Below the pieces are notes generated by a model that saw only the letters and a list, made by a program, of their open reading frames with translations, was not told the origin of the DNA and did no database searches. The translations under genes were made by a program, and so were the position numbers. A stretch of DNA of 64,000 nt from Sciscionella marina DSM 45152 (GTDB lineage Bacteria > Actinomycetota > Actinomycetes > Mycobacteriales > Pseudonocardiaceae), in NCBI RefSeq assembly GCF_000379465.1, contig NZ_KB905399.1, positions 1 through 64,000 on the forward strand. Reading direction: 5' to 3'. Positions 17,365 through 25,834 of the stretch are shown here, piece by piece (the first letter of the stretch is position 1; each line of letters opens with the position of its first letter).

Positions 17365-17784
17365 ATGAGCAAGCACATCGTCGAGGTTCCCGAGGATTCC
17401 GAGGTCTTCGGTAAAACCGTCAGTGCGTTCGCGAACTTCGGGTACTCCGCCGCGGTCCGTTCGCACGGGCACCTGTTCATCGCGGGCACGATCGGCCGCC
17501 GCGCCGATGGCACCATACCCGAGGACATCAAGGAACAAACCGAGATCGCAATTGAGCGCATCGCCGAAATCCTGCGACTGGAAGGACTCGACCTGTCCGC
17601 GCTCGTCGACGTCACCAGCTACCACGTCGATATTCACCAGCACCTGCCCGGTTTCTCCGCGGCCAAGAAGCGGCTGGTCGAGCCTCCCTTCCCGACCTGG
17701 TCGCTGATCGGGGTCAGCGGACTGGCCAGCCCCGGACTGCTCGTCGAAATCCGCGCCACCGCCGCCTACCCCGGCCCGTCCTGA
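17365..17784 (+). CDS. RidA family protein
   Basis: A 139-residue YjgF/YER057c/UK114-fold protein, normally a trimer that hydrolyses reactive enamines or imines. Seen are HLFIAGTIGRRADGTIPEDI, the central LEGLDLSALVDVTSYHVDI, and the C-terminal PTWSLIGVSGLASPGLLVEI, which lacks the usual Arg of the RidA active site and so suggests an Rid1-7 relative rather than classical RidA. I start at the ATG before SKHIVEV because GAAAGGAAA sits before it; an ATG 18 bp earlier overlaps that site. It follows the HD gene by 46 bp. Confidence 0.8.
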   Translation: MSKHIVEVPEDSEVFGKTVSAFANFGYSAAVRSHGHLFIAGTIGRRADGTIPEDIKEQTEIAIERIAEILRLEGLDLSALVDVTSYHVDIHQHLPGFSAAKKRLVEPPFPTWSLIGVSGLASPGLLVEIRATAAYPGPS

Positions 17785-17834
17785 CAGTTCGCCGCCGGGC
17801 CCGGGACCGGGCAATCACCTTCCGGGAGTCGCTG

Positions 17835-18795
17835 ATGAAGACCGTCCGGTGTCCGGGCCAACGCCATCTCCTGTTGCTCACCTCGATGATCGTCACGTTC
17901 CTGGCCTCCTTCAGCGCTCCTACGCCGCTCTACGCCAGCTACGCCGACCGATGGCACTTCACGCCGATAACAGCCGCCACCCTCTTCGGCACCTACGCCA
18001 TCGCCGTTCTGGCCGCGCTGCTCGTGTTCGGCAGAGCATCCGATTACCTCGGCCGCAAGGCGGTGCCGCTGGGCGCGCTGGTGCTGCAGATCGCCGCCAT
18101 GGTCGTGTTCAGTGAAGCCGGGGCCACCGCGGCCCTGTTCCCCGCGCGGGGCCTATTAGGGATCGCAACCGGGCGAGCTCGGCGTGATGATGCTGGATAT
18201 CGAACGCGGCACCCGGGCCAATGCCGTGGCGCCCGGACTTGGCTCCGGGACCGGCGCGCTGCTCTCCGGACTGGTCGTGCAGTATCCGCCCGCTCCCACC
18301 CGGCTTGTGTACCTCGTGTTCATCGGGATCTTCGCCGTGCAGGCAATCGGCTTGGCGCTGCTGCCGGAAAGATCTGGCCGCAGGCCCGGACTGCGCGCCG
18401 CCCTCGTGCCTGAATTCGCGGTACCCCGACACCTGCACCGCGCCTTCCTCGCGGTGGCACCGGTGCTGTTCGCCGTGTGATCACTCGGCGGCTTCTACGC
18501 CTCGCTCGCACCGGCCCTGGCACGGCAACTGTCCGGGTCGAGTTCCGTGGTGCTCGGTGCTCGGACTTTTCGCGCTCACCGCGGTGAGCGCGGTCTTCGA
18601 TCATCACCATCGTGCTCGCGCGCACCACGGCCAAAACGGTGATGTTTCTGGGAACCGCGCTGCTCGTACTCGGTTCGCTGGGAACCCTGTTTGCTGTCGA
18701 AGTGTCGTCGATCACCGGATTCTTCGGGGTACTTTCGTCTCCGGGATCGGCTGGCTCATGGGGTTCCTGGTTCCTCGTTCGCAGCTTGCGTAGTG
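17835..18795 (+). pseudogene. MFS transporter relic
   Basis: The first ~115 codons are a good MFS start (LLLLTSMIVTFLASFSAPTP, then FGRASDYLGRKAVPLGALVL, the loop 2-3 motif). After GLLGIATG the frame shifts and codons are lost. A second frame gives APGLGSGTGALLSGLVVQYP and ends in an in-frame TGA at FAV*SLGGFYASLAPALA, where relatives have Trp. A third frame near the end reads TVMFLGTALLVLGSLGTLF. There are at least two frameshifts and one nonsense codon. It was probably the efflux or uptake partner of the HD/RidA genes. Confidence 0.75.
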
Positions 18796-18804
18796 CGCGG
18801 AGAG

Positions 18805-19038
18805 ATGTCGGGTACTGCGAGACGAGATCGGGCTGCGCCCTGCCGAAGTCGAGGCGTTCCTGGCCAGAGGGATGCTCATCAACACCATCCTCGGGCTCCG
18901 GCTGCCCGACCTCGTATCGGCCGAACCGGACGCCGTGAGATCCTGGACTGTATCTTTGATGAGGCCGCCGACGAGATCGTCGCGCTTGCATCCGAGCAGA
19001 TGTCACTGCAGGACTCCGACAGAGGCAGAGGCAAGTAG
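18805..19038 (+). pseudogene. TetR-type regulator C-terminal relic
   Basis: LRDEIGLRPAEVEAFLARGM, then LINTILGLRLPDLVSAEPDA, then after a shift ILDCIFDEAADEIVALASEQ. The first two segments resemble the C-terminal dimerisation helices of TetR-family proteins. No DNA-binding domain precedes it; the upstream DNA belongs to the MFS relic. Confidence 0.4.
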
Positions 19039-19199
19039 GACAAGGGACTGGTTGATCGATGCAGCTACTTGCGTGACCTCATGGTGTATCGCTGTCAGCG
19101 TGGGTTCGCGCGCTCAGTGGTCGTAGCATAATGACACGTCGTGTCGTTTTCCTTGTGGTTGAGCCGTGTTGGATGCTGTTGGCGTGGTTGAGGAGTTGA

Positions 19200-19400
19200 T
19201 GTCTGACGAGTTTCGGGGCCGAGATCGAGCCCGTACTTCCGGTGATACAGCGGCGGTTTCACCATCCTGGGTGGTCGGCAGCTGCTTCATCTCGGGTTGA
19301 ACCGGCGTAGGTTTCTCGACCCCACCGGCGCCGACAACCGCCAGCCGCAGCGGATCCTCGCGCGCTTCCAGATCCAAGCCGGCCCGGCGGGCGAATTCTC
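19200..19400 (+). mobile_element. possible IS481-type transposase scrap
   Basis: One frame reads LHLGLNRRRFLDPTGADNRQ followed by PQRILARFQ, which resembles the stretch just before the DDE core of IS481/IS3-like transposases (GLNRRRF.DPTG..NR.P..I.A). There is no full domain, start or terminal repeat. The remainder of 19039-19435 shows nothing I can support. Confidence 0.3.
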
Positions 19401-19435
19401 GGAATTCGGAGATGTTCGCTGGTCGCCCGCGCTTG

Positions 19436-20800
19436 CTATTCCGGGCTGGACGATATTCCGGGTGGTTTGCGCCAGAAACCGAGTAGGCGCGCGGCCAGGA
19501 GTAGTACCAGGAACAGGACGATGAACAGTCCGCCGGTCAGCAGCGGTCCCTGTGTGATGGCCAGTATCGGTACCACCGCGGTGATCAGTCCGCCGCCGAT
19601 GAAGGGGCTGCGGAACGGTTTGCTCAGCGCATACGCCTTGCCCGTGATGGTGGTGAGATTCGGGTCGACCATGCGCAGCAGCATCAGGCCGACGGAGGCG
19701 ACCCCGGTGAGCGTGCCGAAGTTGACGATCGCCTGCTCGAACCAGTTCTGCTGGAACAGTCGTGGCCCGATGAGGAAGAAGAAGCCGATCGCCAGTACCG
19801 CCGCGAGCACCATGAGCACGATGAGTGCACCGGCGTTGTCGGCGACCACCGGAAGCTGGATCGATGCGACGGCCGCGACGATCAGGACGTCCAGCGCGAT
19901 CGCCTGGATCGTGCGGAAGCTCGCCGCGTCAACGGTGTTCCGCAGCGGCGTCCTGTCGAGTACCGCTTGCACGATGCCGCCGCCGATCATGGCGAGCGGG
20001 AACAGCGGCATTCCGGGGACCGCGAGTTCGATGAAGTACTGCAGCACCCAGCCGATCAGCACGGCGACCGCGACCAGCGCGGCGTGGTAGGTCAGCGAAT
20101 CGATGAGGTCTTTGTTGAACGCGGTGCGACCCGTCGAGGTGCGCCGGGACTCCGGGAGGATATCGCTGCGCCGGTCGTCCTCGCCGACATCGTGCGCGGT
20201 GACGTGACCACGGCGCACGCCTCAGTTCACCAACACCATCCCGATGGTGATACCGAAGACGAGCCCGACGGTCGCCGAAGTGAGGCCCAGCGAGACGCCG
20301 GCGCTCCAGCCCTGTCGCTGGTACACCTCGGCCATTGCTCCGGCTGCACCGTGCCCACCGGCCCAGCCGATCTCCACCAGGCTGCCGAACATCGGGCTGA
20401 CGTTCCACAGCGGTACCAGGACGAGTCCGGTGACGACCAGTGGCACTCCGATCATCAGGAACGAGCCCATGTAGCTGAACAACACCTGCGGGACGATCAT
20501 CCGGTACGTATCGCGCACTTTGGGGATCCGCATCCCCATCAGCATCGGCGCGAACACGACCGTCGCGAGGACGCCCGGCAGTCCGGACCAGGTCTCGACA
20601 AGCGACGTGGGGAACAATCCGGCGCCGTACGGTCCGAGCGCGAGCCCGACGACGCCGCCGATCAGCGCTGCCGGGAGGAACAACCGGCGCAATGGGCGGG
20701 CCACGATCCTGATCACGGTGCCGGCGAGCAAGAGGACGCCAAGGACGACGAGGGCGAACATGAGCGTCTCGAGGTTGCCGACCGTGTCAACGGGGAACAT
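19436..20800 (-). pseudogene. GltS-like Na+/glutamate symporter split by in-frame TGA
   Basis: Two hydrophobic halves (192 and 260 codons) lie in the same frame, separated by one TGA at 20224-20222: GITIGMVLVN*GVRRGHVTA. Relatives have an Asn-Trp-Gly-Val-Arg-Arg type loop here, so TGG to TGA is the simplest explanation. The N-half has LPAALIGGVVGLALGP and GWAGGHGAAGAMAEVYQRQG, the conserved helical hairpin of glutamate symporters. The C-half has PLFPLAMIGGGIVQ and a matching repeat. A GTG right after the stop could restart the C-half, so two-subunit expression is possible. The start overlaps the upstream oxidase gene, consistent with one operon. Confidence 0.7.
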
Positions 20801-21956
20801 CGTGACTCCTCGACACCGGCAGCCCAGGGCTGCGAAATCGCTGGTAGCGCAACGGCAGCAGTGTATCCGGCTGGGTGGGTCCGGTCAGCCAGTCGGCGAT
20901 CAGGGTCGCGACGGCGGGCGCGATGGCGAAGCCGTGTCCCGACCAGCCAGCGCCGATGAGGACGTTGCTGACGGTCGGCAACACATCCACTATCGGCAGC
21001 GCGTCCACACTGCATGTCTCCGCACTGCGGGTGTCGACCTGCTCCACGATCGCGTCGCCAAGCGCGGGAAACACCGTCCGTGCCTCGGCGAGATTTCGCT
21101 CGACGTTCTGCTGAACCGGCTCGCCGCGCCGGGTTTCCGGGTTCCAGCGGCCACGCCAGCCGCCGGAGATCATGACCGAGCCGTCCAATGGTTTCATCGA
21201 CAGCGCCCGGTGGTCATGCCCGAGCAGGTGCCCGCAGATCGGGTTGGCCGTCTTCACCGTCATCGCCTGGGGGATCAGCCACCACAACGGCAGCTGCACA
21301 TCGAGCGTGGCGGCCAGATCGGCGACCCCGGTGTTGTTCAGCAGCACGACGGCCTCACCGGCTTCGAATCGTCGGCCATCGGCGGTTTCCACGGCGGACA
21401 CCCGAGCTCCGTCCCGGATCAGCTGCGCCACCTCGGTGTGTTCTTCGAACACGGCACCGGCCGCCATGGCAGCGGTGGCGAAGGCCCGGGTCGTGGCGGT
21501 GTGGTCGGCCATGCCATCGAGCGGGCACCACAGCGCACCGTGCACCGTTTCGGCCGCGCCTGGCTCGTATTCCCGGACCTGATCACGGTCGAGCACCTCG
21601 GTGGGAATGCCGAGTTCGCGCTGGTGCCATGCGCGGGCGCGCAGGCTGGCCAGGCCACCGGTGGTCCCGGTAACCTCTTGCTCGACCAGGTTGAGCCCGC
21701 CGGTCCGCTCATAGCCGATATCGGCCCCGAGGTCGTCGGCGAGCCGTTCCCAGAGGGGGTAGGCCAGCCGCATCAACGGCAACTCTGCGGCGGCTCGGCG
21801 GTTGGCCCGTACGCCGCGCTTGCCGAGTCCGCCAGAAGCGCCGGAAGCGACCTCCGCGGACTCGAGCACCACGACCTGCTCACCTCGTCTAGCCAGGTAG
21901 AAGGCGAGGGCGCAGCCGTACACTCCGGCGCCGACGATGACAAACTTGTACCGCAC
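20787..21956 (-). CDS. FAD-dependent amine/D-amino-acid oxidase family protein
   Basis: A 389-residue DAO-superfamily oxidoreductase. It begins with the Rossmann motif FVIVGAGVYGCALAFYLARR and continues with SGASGGLGKRGVRANRR (DAO substrate/FAD loop), VLLNNTGVADLAATLDV, and the C-terminal LIGAGWSGHGFAIAPAVATL. The GTG after GGAGGTTCT is the best start; the frame is open far upstream through the RpiR gene. It is 14-bp overlapped with the GltS-like gene and divergent from RpiR, so the group may import and oxidise an amino acid or N-methyl amino acid. Confidence 0.85.
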   Translation of the reverse strand: MRYKFVIVGAGVYGCALAFYLARRGEQVVVLESAEVASGASGGLGKRGVRANRRAAAELPLMRLAYPLWERLADDLGADIGYERTGGLNLVEQEVTGTTGGLASLRARAWHQRELGIPTEVLDRDQVREYEPGAAETVHGALWCPLDGMADHTATTRAFATAAMAAGAVFEEHTEVAQLIRDGARVSAVETADGRRFEAGEAVVLLNNTGVADLAATLDVQLPLWWLIPQAMTVKTANPICGHLLGHDHRALSMKPLDGSVMISGGWRGRWNPETRRGEPVQQNVERNLAEARTVFPALGDAIVEQVDTRSAETCSVDALPIVDVLPTVSNVLIGAGWSGHGFAIAPAVATLIADWLTGPTQPDTLLPLRYQRFRSPGLPVSRSHDVPR

Positions 21957-21997
21957 AGAACCTCCACAGCTCGGTGAATTGGCTACACTGTAGTCAG

Positions 21998-22037
21998 AAC
22001 TCCATATTGATCGCAATGATGAAGTGGAAACTCCATA
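21998..22037 (+). promoter_or_regulatory. duplicated AACTCCATA, candidate RpiR operator
   Basis: AACTCCATA occurs twice, 31 bp apart (about three helical turns). The second copy lies within the palindrome TGGAAACTCCA. The sites sit between the divergent oxidase and RpiR genes, over the RpiR start. Autoregulation is inferred. Confidence 0.4.
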
Positions 22038-22911
22038 CATGGCTGAAGACTTCGCCGGTCGTGTCGCGGATGCCGCGGCGCGACTCAAGCCGCAGGAACG
22101 TGTCGTCGCCGAGTACCTGCTGGCGCAACCTGACCAGGCGGTTCTCGCATCGACCTCGGACATCGCCTCCGCCACCGGCACCAGTGACGCGACAGTAGTG
22201 CGCACCGCCCGAGCCCTCGGTTACTCGGGGCTGCGCGAGCTGAAGAAGGTACTGATGGCCGGGGTCACCGACCCGCCCGATCCGATACGCGTTCTGGAGG
22301 GGCGGATCGCGCGTTCGGACAGTGCGCTCGGTCCGGTACTCGGTGAGGTGCTCACCGACGCGGCAGCGCTGCTCGCCCGTGTTCCCGAGGAGCTGGACGA
22401 ACGGTCCTGGCAGCGGGCGGTGGATCTGCTCGACAGTGCGCAGAAGGTGTGGCTGTACGGGTTCGGACCGGCCGGTCTGGTGGCGGAGTACCACGCACTC
22501 GCGTTCTCTCGGCTCCAGCGTCGAGCCCAGGCCGTGACCCAGACCGGGTTCCGGCTGGCGGATCCGCTGATGGGTATCGACCGCGGTGACGCCGTGCTGA
22601 TCTACGCACCACTACGCCGTTTCCACGAAATCGACGTCACCATCGCGCATGCCCGAAGGCTCGGCGTGCCGGTGATCCTGGTGACCCAAGCACTGGGAGC
22701 GAAGCTGCGCGACGAGGTCGACGTGGTGCTCGAGGTGCCCTCGGCGACGGTCACCATGGTCAGCGAAAACCTCATCGATCTGCTTTTCGCCCACGCACTC
22801 ACGCTCGAGCTTGCGCGGCGTGACAAAGTCGGCTCGGTCACCGCACGCCAACTGCTCGATCAGTTGCGCGCCGAGATCGTCAGCGGAACCACGGATGATC
22901 AGCCGGACTAG
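22024..22911 (+). CDS. MurR/RpiR family transcriptional regulator
   Basis: A 295-residue regulator. The N-terminal HTH_6 domain is clear (RLKPQERVVAEYLLAQPDQ, then ATGTSDATVVRTARALGYSG), followed by a SIS domain near residues 120-260 (VWLYGFGPAGLVAEYHALAF, GDAVLIYAPLRRFHEID, VPVILVTQALGAKL). SIS domains bind phosphosugars or related ligands. GTG at the listed start or the ATG five codons later are both possible. It probably controls the divergent oxidase/GltS-like genes, and possibly the NCS1 permease that is convergent with it. Confidence 0.88.
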   Translation: METPYMAEDFAGRVADAAARLKPQERVVAEYLLAQPDQAVLASTSDIASATGTSDATVVRTARALGYSGLRELKKVLMAGVTDPPDPIRVLEGRIARSDSALGPVLGEVLTDAAALLARVPEELDERSWQRAVDLLDSAQKVWLYGFGPAGLVAEYHALAFSRLQRRAQAVTQTGFRLADPLMGIDRGDAVLIYAPLRRFHEIDVTIAHARRLGVPVILVTQALGAKLRDEVDVVLEVPSATVTMVSENLIDLLFAHALTLELARRDKVGSVTARQLLDQLRAEIVSGTTDDQPD

Positions 22912-22967
22912 CGCCGCGTTACAGACCTAAAGCCTGGGCCAAGCAGGGGACTGGGGCGATGACTGGG

Positions 22968-24371
22968 TCATCGCGAGCGTGTGTGCCATAGTGCGGGCAG
23001 CCGGTAGGTGGTCAGGTAGATCAGCACGGCGACGGCGGCGGCCACGAACATCGCGATATCGCCGACCGCGGGGAACGCCCGGACGAACGGTCCCACATAG
23101 GCGGTGGAGTTCCAGAACGGGACTGAGGCGAGTACGCCGATGATCCACGCGAGCGCGCCCCACTCGAGTTTGCGCCGGCTGTCGTAGAGCTCCGGGATCC
23201 GGCCGCGGTCGGAACGCGTGCCGTAGAAGAAGTCGGCGAGCAGGATCGCGGCGAACGGGGCGATGAAGTACGAGGTGAGGTTGAGGAAGATGGAGAACTT
23301 GTCCTCCACACCGGCTTCGCCCCACAGACAGGTCAGAAACGACAGCGTGGACATCACGACCACGCCGGTGGTGCGGCTGATGGGGATGCGCAGCGTCTGG
23401 ATCGAGATCGCGCCGCCGTAGATGTTGAGGAAGTTCTGCGCCAGCACCGATCCCACGATCGCGATCAGGGCGGGGGTGGCGAATGGTCCGGTGAGCTGTT
23501 TGAGTGCTTCGACGGCATCGCTGCCGCCCGCTCCATTGCCGACCAGGACGCCGAGTGTGCCCAGCCAGAACAGCGTGATGAAGTTGCCGATCCCGGTGTA
23601 CCAGGCGGTCGCGCGGCTGACCGAACGGGAATCGGGCAGATAACGGGAATAGTCCGAGGCGAACGGTGCCCAGGCGACGAGAAAGGCCAAGAAGAATCCG
23701 GCGAAGGTGATCCACCCGCCGCTGCCGGAGGCCTTCAGGGCGCCGGTGTGCACCTGCCCGACGGGCCCGCGCACTATAGCGACCACGGTGATCATCACGA
23801 ACAGCAGGGACAGCACGATCGAGAGCAATCGCTGAAAATAGTGGATCATGTTGTAGCCGTAGATGGAAATGACCATCACGATCAAGGTCAGGCCGAGCGC
23901 GCCCGTCCAGAACGGCGCACCGGTCAGTGCGCTGAACGCCTTGCTGCCGAGAATGACGGTCACCGCAGACCAGCCCACGCCCGCGAACACGTTGATGTAT
24001 GCCACGGGCAGCACGTTGCCGAGAAAGCCGAGCGGGCCACGCGCCTGAATCTGCTGTGGCACGCCGAGCCGCACGCCCATCCGGGACATGACGGCCATCA
24101 GGACCGATCCCAGTGCGGTGCCGGTGGCGATGGCGAGGATGGCCGAGCCGACGCCGAGCCCGTAGGCGGCGGCGCTGAATCCCAATAGTACGACGGGGAA
24201 GTTCAGTCCGGCGGCGAACCACACGAAGAACTGCGAGCGGGGTTTGCCGTGGCGTTCCGCGTCCGGGATGTGGTCCACCCCGAACGGTTCCACGGTGGTC
24301 AGGGAGGTGCCGTACCGGGGACCACTGGTCTCCGTTTGGTGCCCGGTGGCCGGGCGGCTGAGTGAGGACAC
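22968..24371 (-). CDS. NCS1-family nucleobase/allantoin-type permease
   Basis: A 467-residue carrier with about 12 hydrophobic segments. NCS1 hallmarks include the N-terminal VEPFGVDHIPDAERHGKPRS ahead of FFVWFAAGLNFPVVLLG, GVPQQIQARGPLGFLGNVLP, and the C-terminal DFFYGTRSDRGRIPELYDSR. Family members import cytosine, purines, hydantoins, allantoin, uracil or thiamine precursors with H+ or Na+. It is co-directional with the cupin gene 36 bp upstream and near the GntR-regulated operon, so it may carry that pathway's N-heterocyclic substrate. Confidence 0.88.
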   Translation of the reverse strand: MSSLSRPATGHQTETSGPRYGTSLTTVEPFGVDHIPDAERHGKPRSQFFVWFAAGLNFPVVLLGFSAAAYGLGVGSAILAIATGTALGSVLMAVMSRMGVRLGVPQQIQARGPLGFLGNVLPVAYINVFAGVGWSAVTVILGSKAFSALTGAPFWTGALGLTLIVMVISIYGYNMIHYFQRLLSIVLSLLFVMITVVAIVRGPVGQVHTGALKASGSGGWITFAGFFLAFLVAWAPFASDYSRYLPDSRSVSRATAWYTGIGNFITLFWLGTLGVLVGNGAGGSDAVEALKQLTGPFATPALIAIVGSVLAQNFLNIYGGAISIQTLRIPISRTTGVVVMSTLSFLTCLWGEAGVEDKFSIFLNLTSYFIAPFAAILLADFFYGTRSDRGRIPELYDSRRKLEWGALAWIIGVLASVPFWNSTAYVGPFVRAFPAVGDIAMFVAAAVAVLIYLTTYRLPALWHTRSR

Positions 24372-24407
24372 GGGTACTCCAGGGACGGGGTGCGGGACGG
24401 GGTCGGA

Positions 24408-24821
24408 TCAGCGCGGTTCGGGCACTGCCGGGTGCGCGCCGTGGCCGGTGATCGACAGGTGGGTCATGGCGTGACCGTGGGCGGCGAGATGGCGGTGCGG
24501 CCGACCGCGCGGGATGGTCACGACATCGCCTGCGCGCAGCGGATGCGTGCCGCGTTCGTCTTCCAGTGCACCGTGTCCGGCAAGCAGCACCAGGGTCTGG
24601 TCGGCTTCGTGGGCGTGCCAGATCGTTCCGGAGCCGGGCTCGAAGGTGACGGTCAGAACATCGTGTTCACCCGCGCGCTCCGCGCGGTGCGCGGTCCGGG
24701 CTCGGACGGTGCCGAGGAACAGCGGGTTCGCGGCACAGTCGAGTTCGGCAGGTTGGGAATCGTCGGGGAACCGTAAGGTGATGGCGCTCGGTTCCGCCGG
24801 AGTCTCGTCGACGACGGACAT
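24408..24821 (-). CDS. cupin-domain protein
   Basis: A 137-residue single-domain cupin. Motif 1 is SGTIWHAHEADQTLVLLAGH and motif 2 is LRAGDVVTIPRGRPHRHLA, with metal-ligand His residues in both. It may be a small isomerase, lyase or ligand sensor. It is divergent from the GntR gene across 266 bp that contain TGCATGCA-type sites and upstream of the NCS1 permease, with which it probably forms an operon. Confidence 0.8.
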   Translation of the reverse strand: MSVVDETPAEPSAITLRFPDDSQPAELDCAANPLFLGTVRARTAHRAERAGEHDVLTVTFEPGSGTIWHAHEADQTLVLLAGHGALEDERGTHPLRAGDVVTIPRGRPHRHLAAHGHAMTHLSITGHGAHPAVPEPR

Positions 24822-24896
24822 GAGTCACTCCTCGGCGTTGAGGATAGGAAGTAAGTGGGTGGCACGACGGCCACCGGGTCGAATAATGAATGACTG

Positions 24897-24906
24897 TTGC
24901 ATGCAT
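24897..24906. promoter_or_regulatory. candidate GntR/FadR-type operator, distal copy
   Basis: TTGCATGCAT, with a TGCATGCA palindrome, lies on the cupin side of the divergent intergenic region. Its TTGyATGCAA-like form matches the two copies at the GntR start. Apart from these sites the 24822-25087 interval shows nothing. Confidence 0.35.
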
Positions 24907-25062
24907 GGTGAGGTTGCGTCAATCCCGGCAAGCCGGGACCGAGCCACATCATATTTCCGCCGTATTCGGTTGCTACTACTAGTTTCCTCGGCTATTTCCC
25001 GGTTCACCTGGGCTGCGCTATCCCTGCCGAGCGGGAGTTTGATTCGGATCATTGACGGTCGG

Positions 25063-25094
25063 CTGGCATGCAAGTTACGGTTCTTGTATGCAAG
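25063..25094. promoter_or_regulatory. paired GntR/FadR-type operators over the regulator start
   Basis: CTGGCATGCAAG and CTTGTATGCAAG are 20 bp apart (two helical turns). The second has inverted CTTG/CAAG ends and spans the ATG of the GntR gene, which suggests autorepression. FCD-subfamily regulators typically bind TTGTATNCAA-like sequences. Confidence 0.5.
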
Positions 25095-25831
25095 AAGCTG
25101 TCAGCGGCGATGAAGCCGCCGTCCCGGAGGCTCCGATGAAAGAGATGCCCGCGAAGGGCAGCGGAGCCAGGGCTCGCGTGATGGAAGGCTTGCGCCAGGC
25201 GATCGTGTCCGGGGAACACCGCCCCAAGCAGCCGCTGTACGAGTCCTCGATCGCCGCCGAGTACGAGGTCAGCAGGACTCCGGTGCGGGAAGCGCTGAAA
25301 CAGCTGCAAAGCGAGGGCCTGATCGAGATCCGGCCGCGGGTGGGCACCTTCGTCCGGTCCCCGAGCCGCCGCGAAATCGTGGAACTGTTCGAGCTCAAGG
25401 AGATGCTCGAAGGGATGGCGGCCCGGTTGCTGGCCGGTCGCGGATCGGTCCCGATACTCGACCAGCTCGACGAGAACATCGAGCAGTCTTCTCATGCGGT
25501 GGAGCGCGGTGACACCGAGGAGTACTCGCAGCTGGTCCACCAGTTCCACGAGTTGCTGGTCACCGGTGCGGACAACACTCAGCTCGAGGTGCACTACCAG
25601 CAGCTGATGAACCAGTTGGCCTATCACCGCCTGGTTTCGGCCTCGCTGACCCAGCCCGGCCGGCCCGATGTCTCACTGTCCGAACACCGGCGGGTGTTGG
25701 AGCTGATCCGGGAAAAAGACGGCTTCGGTGCCGAATTCGCCATGCGTGACCACGTCCGTTCCAGCGAACGGGCGACCATGTCCGCCGATGATCCGCTCCT
25801 CGGCGGCCGTCCACTACGGAAGGAGCTGTAG
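25088..25831 (+). CDS. GntR family regulator, FCD/FadR subfamily
   Basis: A 247-residue regulator. The winged HTH covers residues ~25-90 (YESSIAAEYEVSRTPVREAL, KQLQSEGLIEIRPRVGTFVR), and the FCD ligand domain follows with likely metal ligands in FHELLVTGADNTQLE, SEHRRVLELI and the terminal AMRDHVRSSERA. I start at ATG-Gln-Glu-Ala rather than 12 codons earlier because that upstream DNA carries the operator repeats. It is the first gene of a run of eight tightly packed genes and most likely represses them until the pathway substrate is present. Confidence 0.88.
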   Translation: MQEAVSGDEAAVPEAPMKEMPAKGSGARARVMEGLRQAIVSGEHRPKQPLYESSIAAEYEVSRTPVREALKQLQSEGLIEIRPRVGTFVRSPSRREIVELFELKEMLEGMAARLLAGRGSVPILDQLDENIEQSSHAVERGDTEEYSQLVHQFHELLVTGADNTQLEVHYQQLMNQLAYHRLVSASLTQPGRPDVSLSEHRRVLELIREKDGFGAEFAMRDHVRSSERATMSADDPLLGGRPLRKEL

Positions 25832-25834
25832 TAG

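Noticed and set aside
17365-17784. Classical RidA (2-iminobutanoate deaminase)
   Set aside because: The C-terminal active-site Arg expected near the VEIRAT-type end is not placed as in RidA, so only the broader family is claimed.
20222-20224. TGA in the GltS-like gene as selenocysteine or programmed readthrough
   Set aside because: No selenocysteine insertion element or selenoprotein context is visible; relatives have Trp and two similar nonsense changes occur in other relics.
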